NCBI GenBank assembly: GCA_963576725.1
Contig: OY755244.1
Span: forward strand, 31,903,876 to 31,967,875
Direction of reading: 5' to 3'
Source of the DNA: Azorinus chamasolen
Taxonomy: Eukaryota; Mollusca; Bivalvia; Cardiida; Solecurtidae
Length of the DNA: 64,000 nt
A model generated the notes under the pieces. The model saw nothing but the letters and a program-made list of their open reading frames with translations. It did no database searches and had not been told where the DNA came from. Positions 20,366-31,849 of the stretch are shown in pieces (within the stretch, counting starts at the first letter, position 1; every line of letters starts with the position of its first letter). The translations under genes were made by a program, and so were the position numbers.

Positions 20366-23300
20366 CCTCGGCCTGTCATCGCGCAAGCAAAGAGGGAAGC
20401 GTAGCTACCGACTGTAAAAGGGTCGATAACCAAACATGCAGTGCGTTGCAATATAATAGGATCATAACCTTTCTTTTTAAATGTTTTAATGCGTTTTATA
20501 AACAAATCATGAAAATGGATATGACCCCGAATTTTCCTAAATTTGTAGATAACATCCCCATAAAATTCTGGTTGAGAAATGCCTTGTCGCAGTAACGTCC
20601 GTAGATTGCAATTATATTTACTAATGAGAGGTAAATTTCGATAATAAAATTTAGAAAAAGTTTTCCGAAGTTTGTGATATCTGTAACCTTGCTTAAGAAG
20701 TTTATCAGTTAAAACTAAATTACGACTGTTAAAATCTTCAAGCAAAGACTAGGCTCGGGCAAACCTAATAAGTTGAGAAATATAAACCCCATAAGATGTA
20801 GAACGTGGCACATCCCCATCTAGAAAAGGATAATTAACAATTTTAAAATTAAAATCTTCTCTTTTATCGTATACTTTGGACGAAACTTTATCATTTGTAA
20901 TTGAAAGATTCAAATCTAAAAATGAAGCATTAATGTCAGATTGATTAGCTTTGTTTAAAGACAGTTCTTTTGGGTAAACTGAAGAAATCATAGTATCAAA
21001 ATAAGGATTATTTAAATTCAAAATATCGTCTAAATACCTTGAAGTTTTATTAAAAGCATTAACAATATCCGTCTGTGTATCAGGTTTTAAGCTAAGCATA
21101 AAATCCCTCTCATAGCAATACAAAAACAAATCTGCAACAAGAGGGGCACAATTTGTACCCATGGGTATACCAACAACTTGACGATATATGGTATCCCCAT
21201 AACGCACAAATATATTATCTAAAAGAAAGGTAAGAGATCTACAAACATCAAGGCAAGTCCACATTGTGTAATGTTCAACTTCTGACTTTACTACTTTTCC
21301 ATTCTGAATTCGAAAAAAATGAACGTTGAACATTACAAGCAATGAACGTTTTGTTTTCTCTGGCAAAGGTTTTTTCTATTAATTTAATAAGTTTATCCTT
21401 TATAAGATGGTGAGGTAGAGTAGTAAGAGTGTAGAGAAATCATAAGAGCTCAGTAAAGAAATGTTATACTGTTCATTTTCAAGTTTTGTTAAAACATCAT
21501 TTGAATTTTTTATGGACCAAAAAACATTAATACCAGAATTTTCATATATTTTATCACAGTAGCGTTTTACATGTTCTTTGATCGTAGTAAGACAGGACGT
21601 CAAAAGTATAGATAATTTAGTAGTGGTACAACAGCTAGAGTTGGCAATAAAACGCGCCTTATAAGGGTTTTTATGTAGTTTCGGAATCCAGTACAAAGTA
21701 GAAAGTTTATGTTGTTTTATGTTAGGACCAGACTTAAAATTATTGCACATTTTTACATGTTCCGAGACTATATCTTTTTCAGGTGTTTGAACTGTTATAT
21801 AAGTTTTTGAATCAGTTAGCTCCTTCTTTAAAACATCAACATAATACAATCTTCAAATAATGATTACATTGTTTGATGCCTTGTCAGCAGGAACAAGAAC
21901 ATAATCTGAATGAAAATTAGAAATGTTTTTCTTCAAGTAGCGAAATGTAACTCTAGGTCGAGGTGGTAAAAGATGGTAATTTGATTTGTAAAAAGTAATA
22001 CGCGTATCAATAATATCGAAAATACATTTCTTCCAATCCGAAAGGGCATTAACATCAGCATGTTCTCGTCGACACCATTTGATGCAGAATTCTTGAATAG
22101 CTTCCGCAATATGAGTTCGACAAGCGTCAAAATCAATAAGGGAAGGTAATATATATTTGGGTCCTTTAGTTAGGAGGGTCCTGAGACGTTTATCCTTAAT
22201 GATATCAAAATTACCAGTAATGACATGACCAACTGGTTTATAGCAAAAGCTAGAAATGCTACAAGCTCATGAAATAGGGGTATTAACATCAATATTTAAG
22301 TCAGAGACATTTTATTGTAGTTAAAAATAACATTTCTAATAGGTTTATTATATTTATAACAGATGATAGGTGATTCAGAGGTGATGAAATATTTGGGAAT
22401 AGTATCGATTACATTCTTATCACGAAATATACTTTGAATATCAATAAAATCGATACCTTATTTAGGAACTGAAGTTTCAGAAAATGTCTTTTATGTTCAG
22501 ATTCTTTATCAATACGTGGACGAAGAACATGCTGTGAGTAACTATGTATAAGTGAGGCAGTATTAATTAACGGATCTGTACGCCTATATATTTTATCAGC
22601 CTCTTCGTCTATGGACTTAAGACAGGAAAAGGGTAAAGACGATAAACAAGATAACATAGAATGTTTACCAGTTTGTTTTAGAATGGTATGTAAATCATGA
22701 ATAGACATATTACGACGTAATTTACGCTTAATATTACCATTTCTACGTCTGCCATGTGATCTACTTTTACGTTTTCGAATAGAAAATATAGAGAAAATAT
22801 CAATATTTGGATCTTTAGAAATGTTGCCGCTTTGGAAAATGTTATCATTAAGGCCTAAAGGAAAAGGTGTTTGTAATTTCTTTATCCAGTCTAGCTCTGT
22901 GATAAAACGAGCTTTAGATTTTAAACTACTGGTAGTTTTAGAATCATAATAAATTTGTTCTACTGGTTGAACCGAAACATATTTGAAAGAATGTCCTGTA
23001 TGACGAAAATGCTGGTAAAGAAAATTGCGTACTTTTTTGATCCGGCAATGGTAACTGTGTTCACGAAACCTAGTTTTTAAAGAACGTCCTGTCTGACCTA
23101 CATATTGAATGCCACAACGTGGCGCATTTCATGTAAGAACATATATAATATTAGATGAGTTTCAGTCTAAATCAGAATTAATCTTCACACTAAACACTCT
23201 ACCATTAACAAGAGATTTAATTGTTGATCTAGTAGAAATGAAATTGCAACACATACACCTCTTACTATTGCACTTAGTAATTATTGGATACACTCTATGT

Positions 23301-23572
23301 CTTTTGTTCAAATAATGTGAATTTAGATGGACTTTACTATAACGAAGGATAGATTGCTTTAAAGGAGACAGAACGATTTTAGGTCCATTATGAAAAATGT
23401 TACTAATTGCCGAAGAAGGAACATGAAAAGATGAAGCAGAAGACAATTTTAGAGGTTTAATACAAACTGACGGCTGTAGTGATTCGAAATTAGCCAGGTT
23501 ATGAGGAATCTGAACGGAAGACACAGAGTGTAAGTTTAAGTTAGTAATTTTGAGTTTAGGGAGACTATTCAT
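20362..23572 (-). pseudogene. Naiad ORF: GIY-YIG endonuclease plus reverse transcriptase with in-frame TGA (selenocysteine) codons
   Basis: N-terminus: a Cys-rich patch (KCNSKRCMCCNFIS), then the GIY-YIG nuclease NIIYVLT to IQYVGQTGRSLKTRFREH (about 23155-23040), a basic linker (RKRKSRSHGRRRNG), the UxC version of the CxC linker motif near 22267, then the RT: LYWIPKLHKNPYKARFIANS, DFSTL (motif A), GIPMGTNCAPLVADLFL (B), SRYLDDIL (C), and the thumb to the TAG at 20362. TGA codons at 23162-23164, 23129-23131, 22267-22269 and 21853-21855 fall where cysteine is expected. The start shown is the first ATG after a likely splice acceptor (CGCTTTTTACAG); the frame stays open a little upstream. Lesions: one-base deletions near 22457, 22310 and 21423, an insertion at 21281-21307, and TAG at 20749-20751 where copy 1 has TGT. 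Confidence 0.88.
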
Positions 23573-23980
23573 AATTTGTGTAGTAATTGTAGCACCCTTC
23601 TGTAAAAAGCGACATATGTATGTAACGAAAAGTGGTGTAAAAGAATAAAAACATACCAGAGGTTATGACAAAAATAAAGAAGACTAAGAATATGAAGAGA
23701 TACATTGAATGGGTAAAAAGTAAGAAGAAACACAAGTAAGGTAAAGTCACACTAGAGAAAACGCAAAGGGCACAAATCTTGAAAGGGAAAATAAAATAGT
23801 CACACAATATGTCGGTGAGTACGGAAGCCACCATGAAGTGCAAAGTATGGTGTAAAGGTATGAGGAAACACATTGAATGTAGAGCAATTCCTGCAAGAGG
23901 AAGAAAACAATATTGATTGGATGTACGGGGAGACGTTTCACGGCCGCCACACTGCACAAACAACACTATTGTGCTTATAA

Positions 23981-24411
23981 ATGGAAAAGTAGTAAAGTCA
24001 AGCAGGCAAAGCCACATACAAGACGCAACCACCACCAAAACACCGATAGACAGCATGACACACACACACAACCACACACCCAAACGTACACACACACACA
24101 CGAAATGAACACAGAAAACACCAAAAGACACACAAGAACCAGAGACAAACGTTCCACATATGAACAAAATCACAAGCACAAAGACGCAAGGCAAACAAAA
24201 GGAAGGGTGACAAAGAGAGTACCGCCTTGGCACGGTCAGTAGCAAAAACACCACTGGGGGTTTAAACCGGTTTACGGACGTCCTAACCTCACACTTCTCT
24301 CAAAGTCACCCTAGCTTTACAAATATTGTAAATAAAGGTATCCCCGCTGGACTTACCCACAACATAGACGACGGTGAACACAGGACAACATGTAAAACAT
24401 AGCATAAGTAA
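23981..24411 (-). repeat. 5' pseudo-LTR of Naiad A copy 2
   Basis: Matches the 3' pseudo-LTR over its whole length, except for a shorter CA tract. Between it and the ORF, a TTTTCTTCCTCTTGCAG sequence near 23900 resembles a splice acceptor; Penelope-like elements are known to carry introns. Confidence 0.85.
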
Positions 24412-25936
24412 TATCCTTTGCGCGCGGACGATTAAATGAGTGATGAGGCAAGAAATAGTACAACAGTTTCTCTCAGATTTCTTAAAGTAACTGTGTTTTC
24501 ACCCTGGTTTATATATATACATTTCATTAGTCATGATTAATTGTGCGATAGCTATTCAACATGCTCAATACATACATTTAATACACATTTTGGTAAAGTA
24601 ACGTCATCTTAGTCTTTGGCGCCATACGGGAAAACGTCGTCTGTAACAATGACGTCACGTTATAACGTTTGAACGATATAATAAATAAGGGCTAATCTGG
24701 ATCCCAACGCTTAGAGTATCTCAATAATTCTCCACATGACACATGTGCATATAAGAGACCGTTCAAGTCGTGACAAAGTAAACAATGGAAAATAACTTGA
24801 AATAACGGGCCAAACTGGAATAGATCTAGATTTATATGTCAAAGTATGCATACGGATTTATCATTGCTTATAAACAACGCGCATTGATATATTTACATGC
24901 ACATGGAGTTATTCGGCCGTTTTCGATTGGTTGAATTTGCGACATATAAAACACTTTTTATATGCCGCAAATTTGGTCACATGAGCCAATCAGATTTAAG
25001 GAAATTGACAGATTGCGTTAGAATGTCAAATATACTTGTATGAAAACACGTTTATATGAGGGAAAGTGTTTAAGTTCAGCCAATCAGAGATTTAGAAGAC
25101 ATTAGTTTTATTCAGCGTGAGAAGGGTTAAAATTGATAAAGAGAAAAAATGTAACATATAATGACGTCTTACGAACATATAGCTGTAATGCATTGTTGGT
25201 AACTGTTCAACGTACGCGACACAGCAAATGAGCTTTAGAACTTCATCAATAATGTGTCACAACGACCGGTAGGACTGAATCGATTGCAAAGTGTTTTAGA
25301 AAGCCATTTTACAGCAAGTCTCGCCAACACAACCTGTCGAAAGAAGTTCAAAATTCGATGGTAACTGAATACAGGACAATCATCATGCAGAAAGCTCCCA
25401 ATAAGAGCTTTCTACATTACTTTTTCCCTGCATTAAGCAACCGCCTACTTTTAAAGACTCATATGTTGATAAATTGTGGTTGCATAAACGGTACTATGGA
25501 AATTGTCTTCTTGAAATTATGTGGTTAGTCCGCATCATTAGAATAATGTAATTAAGTCAAATAGTCTATAAAATTCCGCTGATGTAAAGCAATTGCCTAA
25601 TTACTAGAGCGTCCACTTCAGGAGCAGGATGACGCGAGTTCGATTCCCGTCCGCGACATCCCGAAGTCGTTAGCAACGGAAGTGGCAGCTTCTTTGCAAA
25701 TGCTCGGCAGCCGCATTGTGGAATGAGTGATACTATGACTGGTCGGACCTATGTCCGTTTATATATATAGTATATAGTTATTGTATATAGTACCATGTGT
25801 CTAAAGCATGATATCACATTGTGGTGTCCCTATTAGATCTGTCTCACGTACAAAGGTCGTCATAATTGAAATACTGTTAATTGAACGTTCGCACTCGTTC
25901 TCAGAGCTGGAACAATTATTATGTTATTTTAAATAC
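24412..25936. other. SLC16 intron sequence, no gene
   Basis: AT-rich. Contains a diverged relative of the TTTGCGACATATAAA hairpin family at about 24900-25015, a partial CTGCATTAAGCAACCGCC hairpin fragment at 25410-25465 and a tRNA-like remnant at 25605-25660 (GAGTTCGATTCCCGTCCGCG, B box only). Confidence 0.6.
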
Positions 25937-26097
25937 CTGTGCATAACGTCATCCCAAGTAATAAGGACTGGACCAATGCAGTTTTAGCCCTGTCCTCATT
26001 GTATGTATCCAGTAACGGCAAATACAATGTTCCGAATGTTAGAACAATGGCTAATGGATTGGCGTTCACAAAACAGCAAACTATTAAGATCGTCAAC
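25937..26097 (-). CDS. SLC16-like transporter, first exon in view
   Basis: From a CTTCATTTCAG acceptor to an ACAG-GTATTT donor. One base completes a codon begun upstream, then LTILIVCCFVNANPLAIVL (TM1), the typical FGTLYLPLLDTYNEDRAKTA loop (in MCTs: FG-x-F-P-x-L-x-x-x-F) and LVQSLLLGMTLCTG (TM2). It ends in phase 1, matching the next exon. The preceding exon, expected to hold the initiator Met and the acidic-Gly-Gly-Trp motif, was not found to the right on this strand and may be small or out of the window. Confidence 0.88.
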
Positions 26098-26566
26098 CTG
26101 AAATGAAGAAAAAAGAATGTTTCGTGAATGTAACATTACCAAACATACTGTCCTCGACACAGTAAACCAATATTAAAAAGTCTGAAACGTTAGACAGCTA
26201 TTTGGGTACATTTTGAAAGAAGGCATTGAAATCAGACATTTGATTTACAAGCACATGCAAAATGTTTATAATCAACTTATTTCTGACATATTTGATCAAA
26301 TAAAGAGCAATTAATTGTGCGAGTATGTTGCATTTTATCCTGTGAATTCTCTCTAATGCGACCACTCAAAAGGTCTTAATTCAATTTGTCAAACAGGTGG
26401 TGGTTCAAAAAGGTTATGCATGAACTCCCTATGAGAGCTTTATGCATATATTTTACCCTGCATTAAGCAACTGCCAGCTTTTAAAGACTTCTATATTTAT
26501 AAAATATGTGGTCGCAATAGGGTATTCTACTGTTCTTCTCAGAAATAGGTGTGCATACTATTCGCT

Positions 26567-26755
26567 CTCTCAATCATCATAATCATCATTCTGTCATCAT
26601 AATCATCACCACCACCACCATCATCATCATCATAAACGGCATCATTATCATCAGCAGCAGCATCAACATCATCACCATCATCATCATCATCGTCGTCATC
26701 GCCATTATCATTATCAATATCCTCATCATCATCGTTATCATCAGATCAGGGACAC
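26567..26755. repeat. (ATC)n imperfect trinucleotide array
   Basis: A run of TCATCA/TTATCA/CACCAC triplets. The isoleucine-rich open frame across it is a by-product of the repeat. Confidence 0.9.
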
Positions 26756-26935
26756 GTCAGATGATACCTCCTTTTTTATTTCACATTAAAAACTAACATT
26801 TGCAGTTTTAGATGTGTCAAAGTACTGTCGGTGGATTGTGTGTTTTCTTGTCATGCCTACCCTTTAATTTGTTCAATGCCGACTGTGCAATGAATCAAAG
26901 TAAGGAATCTCGACCAATCAATGGACGTTACATTT

Positions 26936-27106
26936 AGGGGATAACCGTTGCGTATTTGAAGATTTGCAGCAGTATATCGGTGGTTTATATGTCGCAAATT
27001 TAGTTTTACATGCGACGCGTTAGCGGAGCATGTAAAACGATTATTTGCGACATATAAACCACCGATATACTGCTGCAAATCTTCAAATACGCAACGGTTA
27101 TCCCTA
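26936..27106. repeat. Near-perfect hairpin, TTTGCGACATATAAA family
   Basis: Left arm ATAACCGTTGCGTATTTGAA and right arm TTCAAATACGCAACGGTTAT, with further matched arms (GTCGCAAATTTAGTTTTACA) around a 20-base loop. Single arms of related copies lie near 24940 and 28635. Confidence 0.9.
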
Positions 27107-27109
27107 TTC

Positions 27110-29570
27110 TAATGAAACCATAGATCCAGATGGTAAAAAACAAACAATACTTTAAGTCCTTTGATATTTTCTCTCTGTCGTCATAACATGACGTCATGAA
27201 ACACCGCATATCTCCGCATTACGCATATAGAAAATAGTTCTCCCGGAACCAAGCAATTGTGCTTATATTTAATATACCAAGAACTGGTGTTTTCACTTGA
27301 TGCTTTGATTTTCATAAATGAAAACCGTTAAGTCATGGTCCTTTGAATTTCTGACGGTAGGTCCATTTCAAAACTACGAAAGATGAATCAAATTTGACCT
27401 CGACATTGCTCGAAATTCCACAATAATTGTGCACATGTACAACGGAATTATTTATTTTTAAATTGTTTGCAATGTGGAACTGGTTGCATATTCAAGATAC
27501 TTTGGCTGATTGGTGTATTTGATGAGAATGATGATAGGCATAGTGGACGTGCAAATGGAAATTATCAGGAACGACAATCTACAGGCATGTTTGGAATTTG
27601 CAACGAGCCCTCGAGTGGTCTAGAGTGGGTGGGGCGAATTCACATTATGGGACTGTCCTTGAAGAATTGAAGAATACTGCCGCTTCTGATTGTCGGACGA
27701 GTCGGCATTATAGCTTCGGACACTGGCTTCATTCTGATGACCTACCGGACTTTTTCATTATTTCCCTGGTTTTGACACCAGCATAGGCCAACAGCTAGTG
27801 CATTATTGCGGTCTCTCGGACACAGTGATTTGTGTTTTAAAACTTTTGGCGAAACAAGCCTCAGCAGAAATTGTTTTCATCATTTCGTTCAGCACACGCT
27901 CACCAACAGGCCTGGATGTGTATATGATTCTTCATAATCGACTGAACGTTTGGGTTACTGAATGAATTGGTTCGATCACGGGTGCAGTTTTATCAGGTAT
28001 GTTTTCAGAGATTTACAGGACATGTTTCCTGCATGAATCATAAATTGTACTTTTGTCAGAGACCTTAGGTTTTCTATGTAGATCTATACCAAGAAGAGCG
28101 AAATTCAAGTTATGTCAAACCACTTTTCTTTGGAAAGATTTGTGATTTATGGCAGAGAGGAAACCTGAGTTTTTTAGTGTTTTCAGATCATTGTCTGTAA
28201 TCGGTTGGTAATGTTTAAGTACGTGTTGTCAGGTCCTTCTTAAATAGTTTCAGCATGGATATAAATCTCACAGCTACATGGTTATATACCTTAAATCTTA
28301 TATTTACAGGGTGCAGGTGCCACATACACATCAAAACAGAATAGAGGAAGAGAAACGTTTGTTCAAGGACAGTGAATTAGATCAACATGTGAAATAAATG
28401 GACTCAGGATCAACTTGTGGGACTTTGCCATAGATATTTGAGTAGAATAGCCAGACTCACATTGACTACAACCATAAAGTGTGTTGAAAACAACAAGCAA
28501 ATTGAAAACATTTGACATTTCATTCAGCCAGTGTCTTCGTTCATTCAGACCCATTCATTCAATTTTACTATGAATGCGCGTATGAATATTTCGTAGTAAA
28601 TTTTCTAGTGATTCGGTTTCCGACAGTATATTCATTTTTCCGACAGTATATCGGTGGTTTATATGCTTAAATTTTGTCACGTGGACCAATCAGAATGCGT
28701 GTTACAAAAATGTTGCATTAGAATTGTCGGATGACGTGTCGTCATTTAGAATATCGTTCCATTTGTAGACAAGGTCACCGACGTTGTTAAAGGCGTGTGT
28801 TTTTCTTACCCTTTGTTCCATATGTAACCGATTGAATGCATGTCCGGTGATCAACCCGGCCATTGTAATACATTAACGCTATGCATGGTGATGAAATACG
28901 CCGAGCAGTGTTCGATCTTGAATTATCGAGCATCAACACATCATGGAACCACCAATGAGCGGGGAAGATCGTCAAAATAACGCATGGTATGAAGATTCTA
29001 AGAAGTTACAAATAGGTCCGTTTATTCTAAGAAACATTATTCGACCCAAACCAATACACTTTCCGCTAAATTTTGATCTCTCTCCACCAAGCAATTATAT
29101 GCAAACCATTCACCTGGTAGCCTTCCATCAACACTGCTAAGGTTGAACAGGACTCGTCGTTACACAGTAACCGCGCAATGCATGGGGTTAGGAATGTGTG
29201 TAGACTAGGATCAGTGGGTTACTGTCTGTAGGAGCCATCTGATTAAGATATTAGCTGTTTGCCATAATAACAATATTCTGCAAGGAAGATTGTTGTTTGG
29301 ATTGTTTGCTTAATAAATATTCATAGACGGAGGAGTCAAATAGTATGATTAAGTATACAAAGGGTTGATAAAGGTAGATTTGAATATATCAATACTGTTT
29401 CATGTACTGTTCGTTTACATGCCTGGTTTGAAAGGTACTCAAGAGTAAAGGAGCGAATTCCCTGGCATGTAGACAGTGCAGGGGTGGTATCATACATGTA
29501 TTTTGAATTGGATTACATTCTTTTCTCCAGCTTAGAGATGATACAAATCAATTTGATACCGCCACTGTAT
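27110..29570. other. Intergenic stretch, no gene recognised
   Basis: Short open frames at 27467-27786 and 28787-29140 show no domain, splice pattern or codon bias. Half-copies of hairpin MITEs are present near 28620-28710 and 29195-29265. Confidence 0.5.
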
Positions 29571-29577
29571 TAGATGC

Positions 29578-31075
29578 CGGTGTAATGAGGACCCCCCCCC
29601 CCCCGTAGTAGATCGACCGGGGATCGATTTATTATATAGTACTATGACCCCCAGTCATTTTACTATAAAGTATAGTGACTCCCTTGTCATAGTATAATGA
29701 CCCCCCTCCCCTTTATAGTATTGTGACCCACTCCTTTTATGAACCCCAGGCCATTTTACTATAAAATATAGTGACTCCCTTGCCAAAATACATCCACCAG
29801 GGGGTCGATATATTATATAGTACTATGACCCACATGTCATTTTAATTAATCAAGGGCAATACTTTCAAAATAACAAGAGCGAGGGAACTGAAATCACAAA
29901 GGTTCACAACAATTCATGCTGGGCAACATTTCTGTGAAGTTTCAAGACTAGTCCTATTAGATTAAGTGTGGCTCAAAGCTCCTTATAAACTATAACGCAT
30001 TCCGACTTCTCAGGGGCAACAACTCCAAATTAAAACCAGGAACACGGAGCTGAAATTATAAAGATGCAAAATCACTCACGCTGGGCAACATGCCTGTGAA
30101 ATTTCAAGACTATAGCCTATTTAGTTTCAAAGTTATGAGTGCTGCAAAGTTTATCATTAATGTAAAATTCAAACTATTCAGGGACAATAACCCGGGAAAT
30201 AAACTGAAAATATGAAAATGCACAACAGCTCATGCTATGTAATATTTCTGTGAAGTTTCTAGACTCTGGCCATATTAAATTCGGAGATATGGGTGGCTCA
30301 AAGCTCGTAATAAACTATGACAAAGTCCAACTTGACAGGGCCAATAACTCCAAAACTATCAGAAAGAAGAAATTGAAAACTTGGCGGTGCACAGCAGCTC
30401 ATACTGGGCAACATTCTTGTAGAGATAAAAGAATCTAGCCTAAACGATTTCTGAGTTATGGATGCCCAATAATGTGTCATTAATTATCGCAAATTCAAAC
30501 TATTCAGGGACAATAACTCAAAACAACTACCGGGAGACTGAAAATATGAAGGTACACAACAACTCATACTGGGCAACATTCCTGGGAAGTTTCAAGATTT
30601 TAACCTTAACAGTTTTTGAGTTACGCGTGCCGCAACATCTGTGACAGACAGACAGACAGACAGACGGAAGATCAACTCTGGCAAAAACAATATGCCCCAT
30701 ATACATTTGGTGGAGACATTTATAATGATAACTAAGTAGGAATTTAATTCACATATATGCACACTTTTTAGGGTCAGGTTGTTATATCGTATGTGAGGTC
30801 AGTTTCTTATACGTAAGAAGGTCATTGTACTACGACTCACTCGGTCATAGTACTATAACCGGGGGTCATAGTACTATATAATAAATCGACCCCTCGGTCG
30901 ATCTACTACGGCGGTCAGTCTGTTATATGTAGGGTCAGAATTTTATATGTATGGGGATCATAGTACTACGACCCCCCCCCCCCCCCCGGTTATAGTATTA
31001 TGACTACTATATAGTTAATCGACCCCCCCCCCCGGTCGATCTACTACGGGGGTCACTTTTCCTCATTACACCGGT
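29578..31075. mobile_element. Pearl-like element with inverted ends and tandem 150-160-base core
   Basis: Ends are inverted: GTGTAATGAGGACCCCCC...GTAGTAGATCGACC on the left, GGTCGATCTACTACGGGGGT and CCTCATTACACC on the right. Sub-terminal zones repeat ATATAGTACTATGACCCCC words in both orientations (29600-29840, 30830-31010). The core (29850-30640) is about five diverged units each with CTGGGCAACATTCCTGTGAAG and CAGGGACAATAACTC, ending in (GACA)n at 30640-30662. This layout recalls bivalve pearl repeats, probably non-autonomous rolling-circle elements. No protein is encoded. Confidence 0.7.
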
Positions 31076-31249
31076 ACTATTTTGGCATGTAAGAATGCGC
31101 ACAAAAAAGTACATTTGTACTGGTATCAAGTTATTATTATTATGCAGCCGGTGGGATATGTTGTAGGAACAGTATACGGGATACCTTCTTTAGCTCTACT
31201 TTGGCTGGGCTTTTTGGGTTCCCATAATAAGACATTTTATTCTGTAATT

Positions 31250-31816
31250 AAATTTTGGATATACCCTATTATAACTCTATTAAAATATGATCCGCTGTGT
31301 ACTCCCTCATTGCCATAGCGGGTCGAATAGTGTTTGACTGGAGGGGTTGCATAGTGCGCGTATATACCAGTTGTTTATTTGTATTGCTTAGTTTATATGC
31401 ATGAACTTCAAATTGATCTGTTCTGTTACCCAATTTTCCGGCAATATTTTATGTGCAGTGCTGTATGCCAAAACAAATGTACCCAAGTCTGTTGAGTCTG
31501 GGTCAAAATTATGTGACGTACTGGCACTGCGCATAGAATGCTGCATTCAAGTTTTTGTTTTGTATGATCTGAGTGCGTTGACACAATATAATAGAGCATA
31601 ATACGACAGACAGATAAACTTACGGAAAAGATGTAGTTGATTTACCTATGTCCTAAATAAATTCTATTTTATTATTATTCTTATCTGTATATAAGTATTA
31701 AATATGTTTTATTTTAAATGTTCTATAATTTACGCATTATTGTACATAAATTGTATCTTTGTGAAGCGCTTTTGAACGCACATATCCTGTATGAAAAGAG
31801 CGCTATATAAATGTGG

Positions 31817-31849
<33 letters not shown>

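Larger units (their letters stand above)
19768..24411 (-). mobile_element. Naiad-type Penelope-like retrotransposon, near full length (subfamily A copy 2)
   Basis: Read on the minus strand: 5' pseudo-LTR (24411-23981), a 5' leader, a single reading frame (about 23572-20362) with N-terminal endonuclease and C-terminal reverse transcriptase, a SECIS-like hairpin at the stop, 3' UTR, and 3' pseudo-LTR (20216-19768). The pseudo-LTRs are direct repeats (both run ATGGAAAAGTAGTAAAGTCA to CATGTAAAACATAGCATAA). The permuted EN-RT order, pseudo-LTRs and CA-rich termini match the Naiad clade. It sits in the intron between SLC16 exons 25937-26097 and 19267-19410, in sense orientation. At least three single-base deletions, a 22-base insertion and one TAG show this copy is no longer active. 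Confidence 0.92.

Noticed and set aside
20749..20751. In-frame TAG in the Naiad RT frame as another recoded codon
   Set aside because: Copy 1 has TGT at this site and TAG is not a selenocysteine codon; it is an ordinary nonsense mutation.
23565..24254. 229-residue open frame upstream of the Naiad ORF
   Set aside because: It runs through the pseudo-LTR with Cys/Val alternation from its CA tract, and similar frames in other copies are broken; more likely leader or intron sequence.
19768..24411. Hammerhead ribozyme in the pseudo-LTRs, as in canonical Penelope elements
   Set aside because: I found no CTGANGA core paired with GAAA on either strand of the pseudo-LTRs; Naiads are reported to lack it.
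28787..29140. Overlapping open frames on both strands as a small gene
   Set aside because: No splice sites, domain or codon bias; AT-rich intergenic context.
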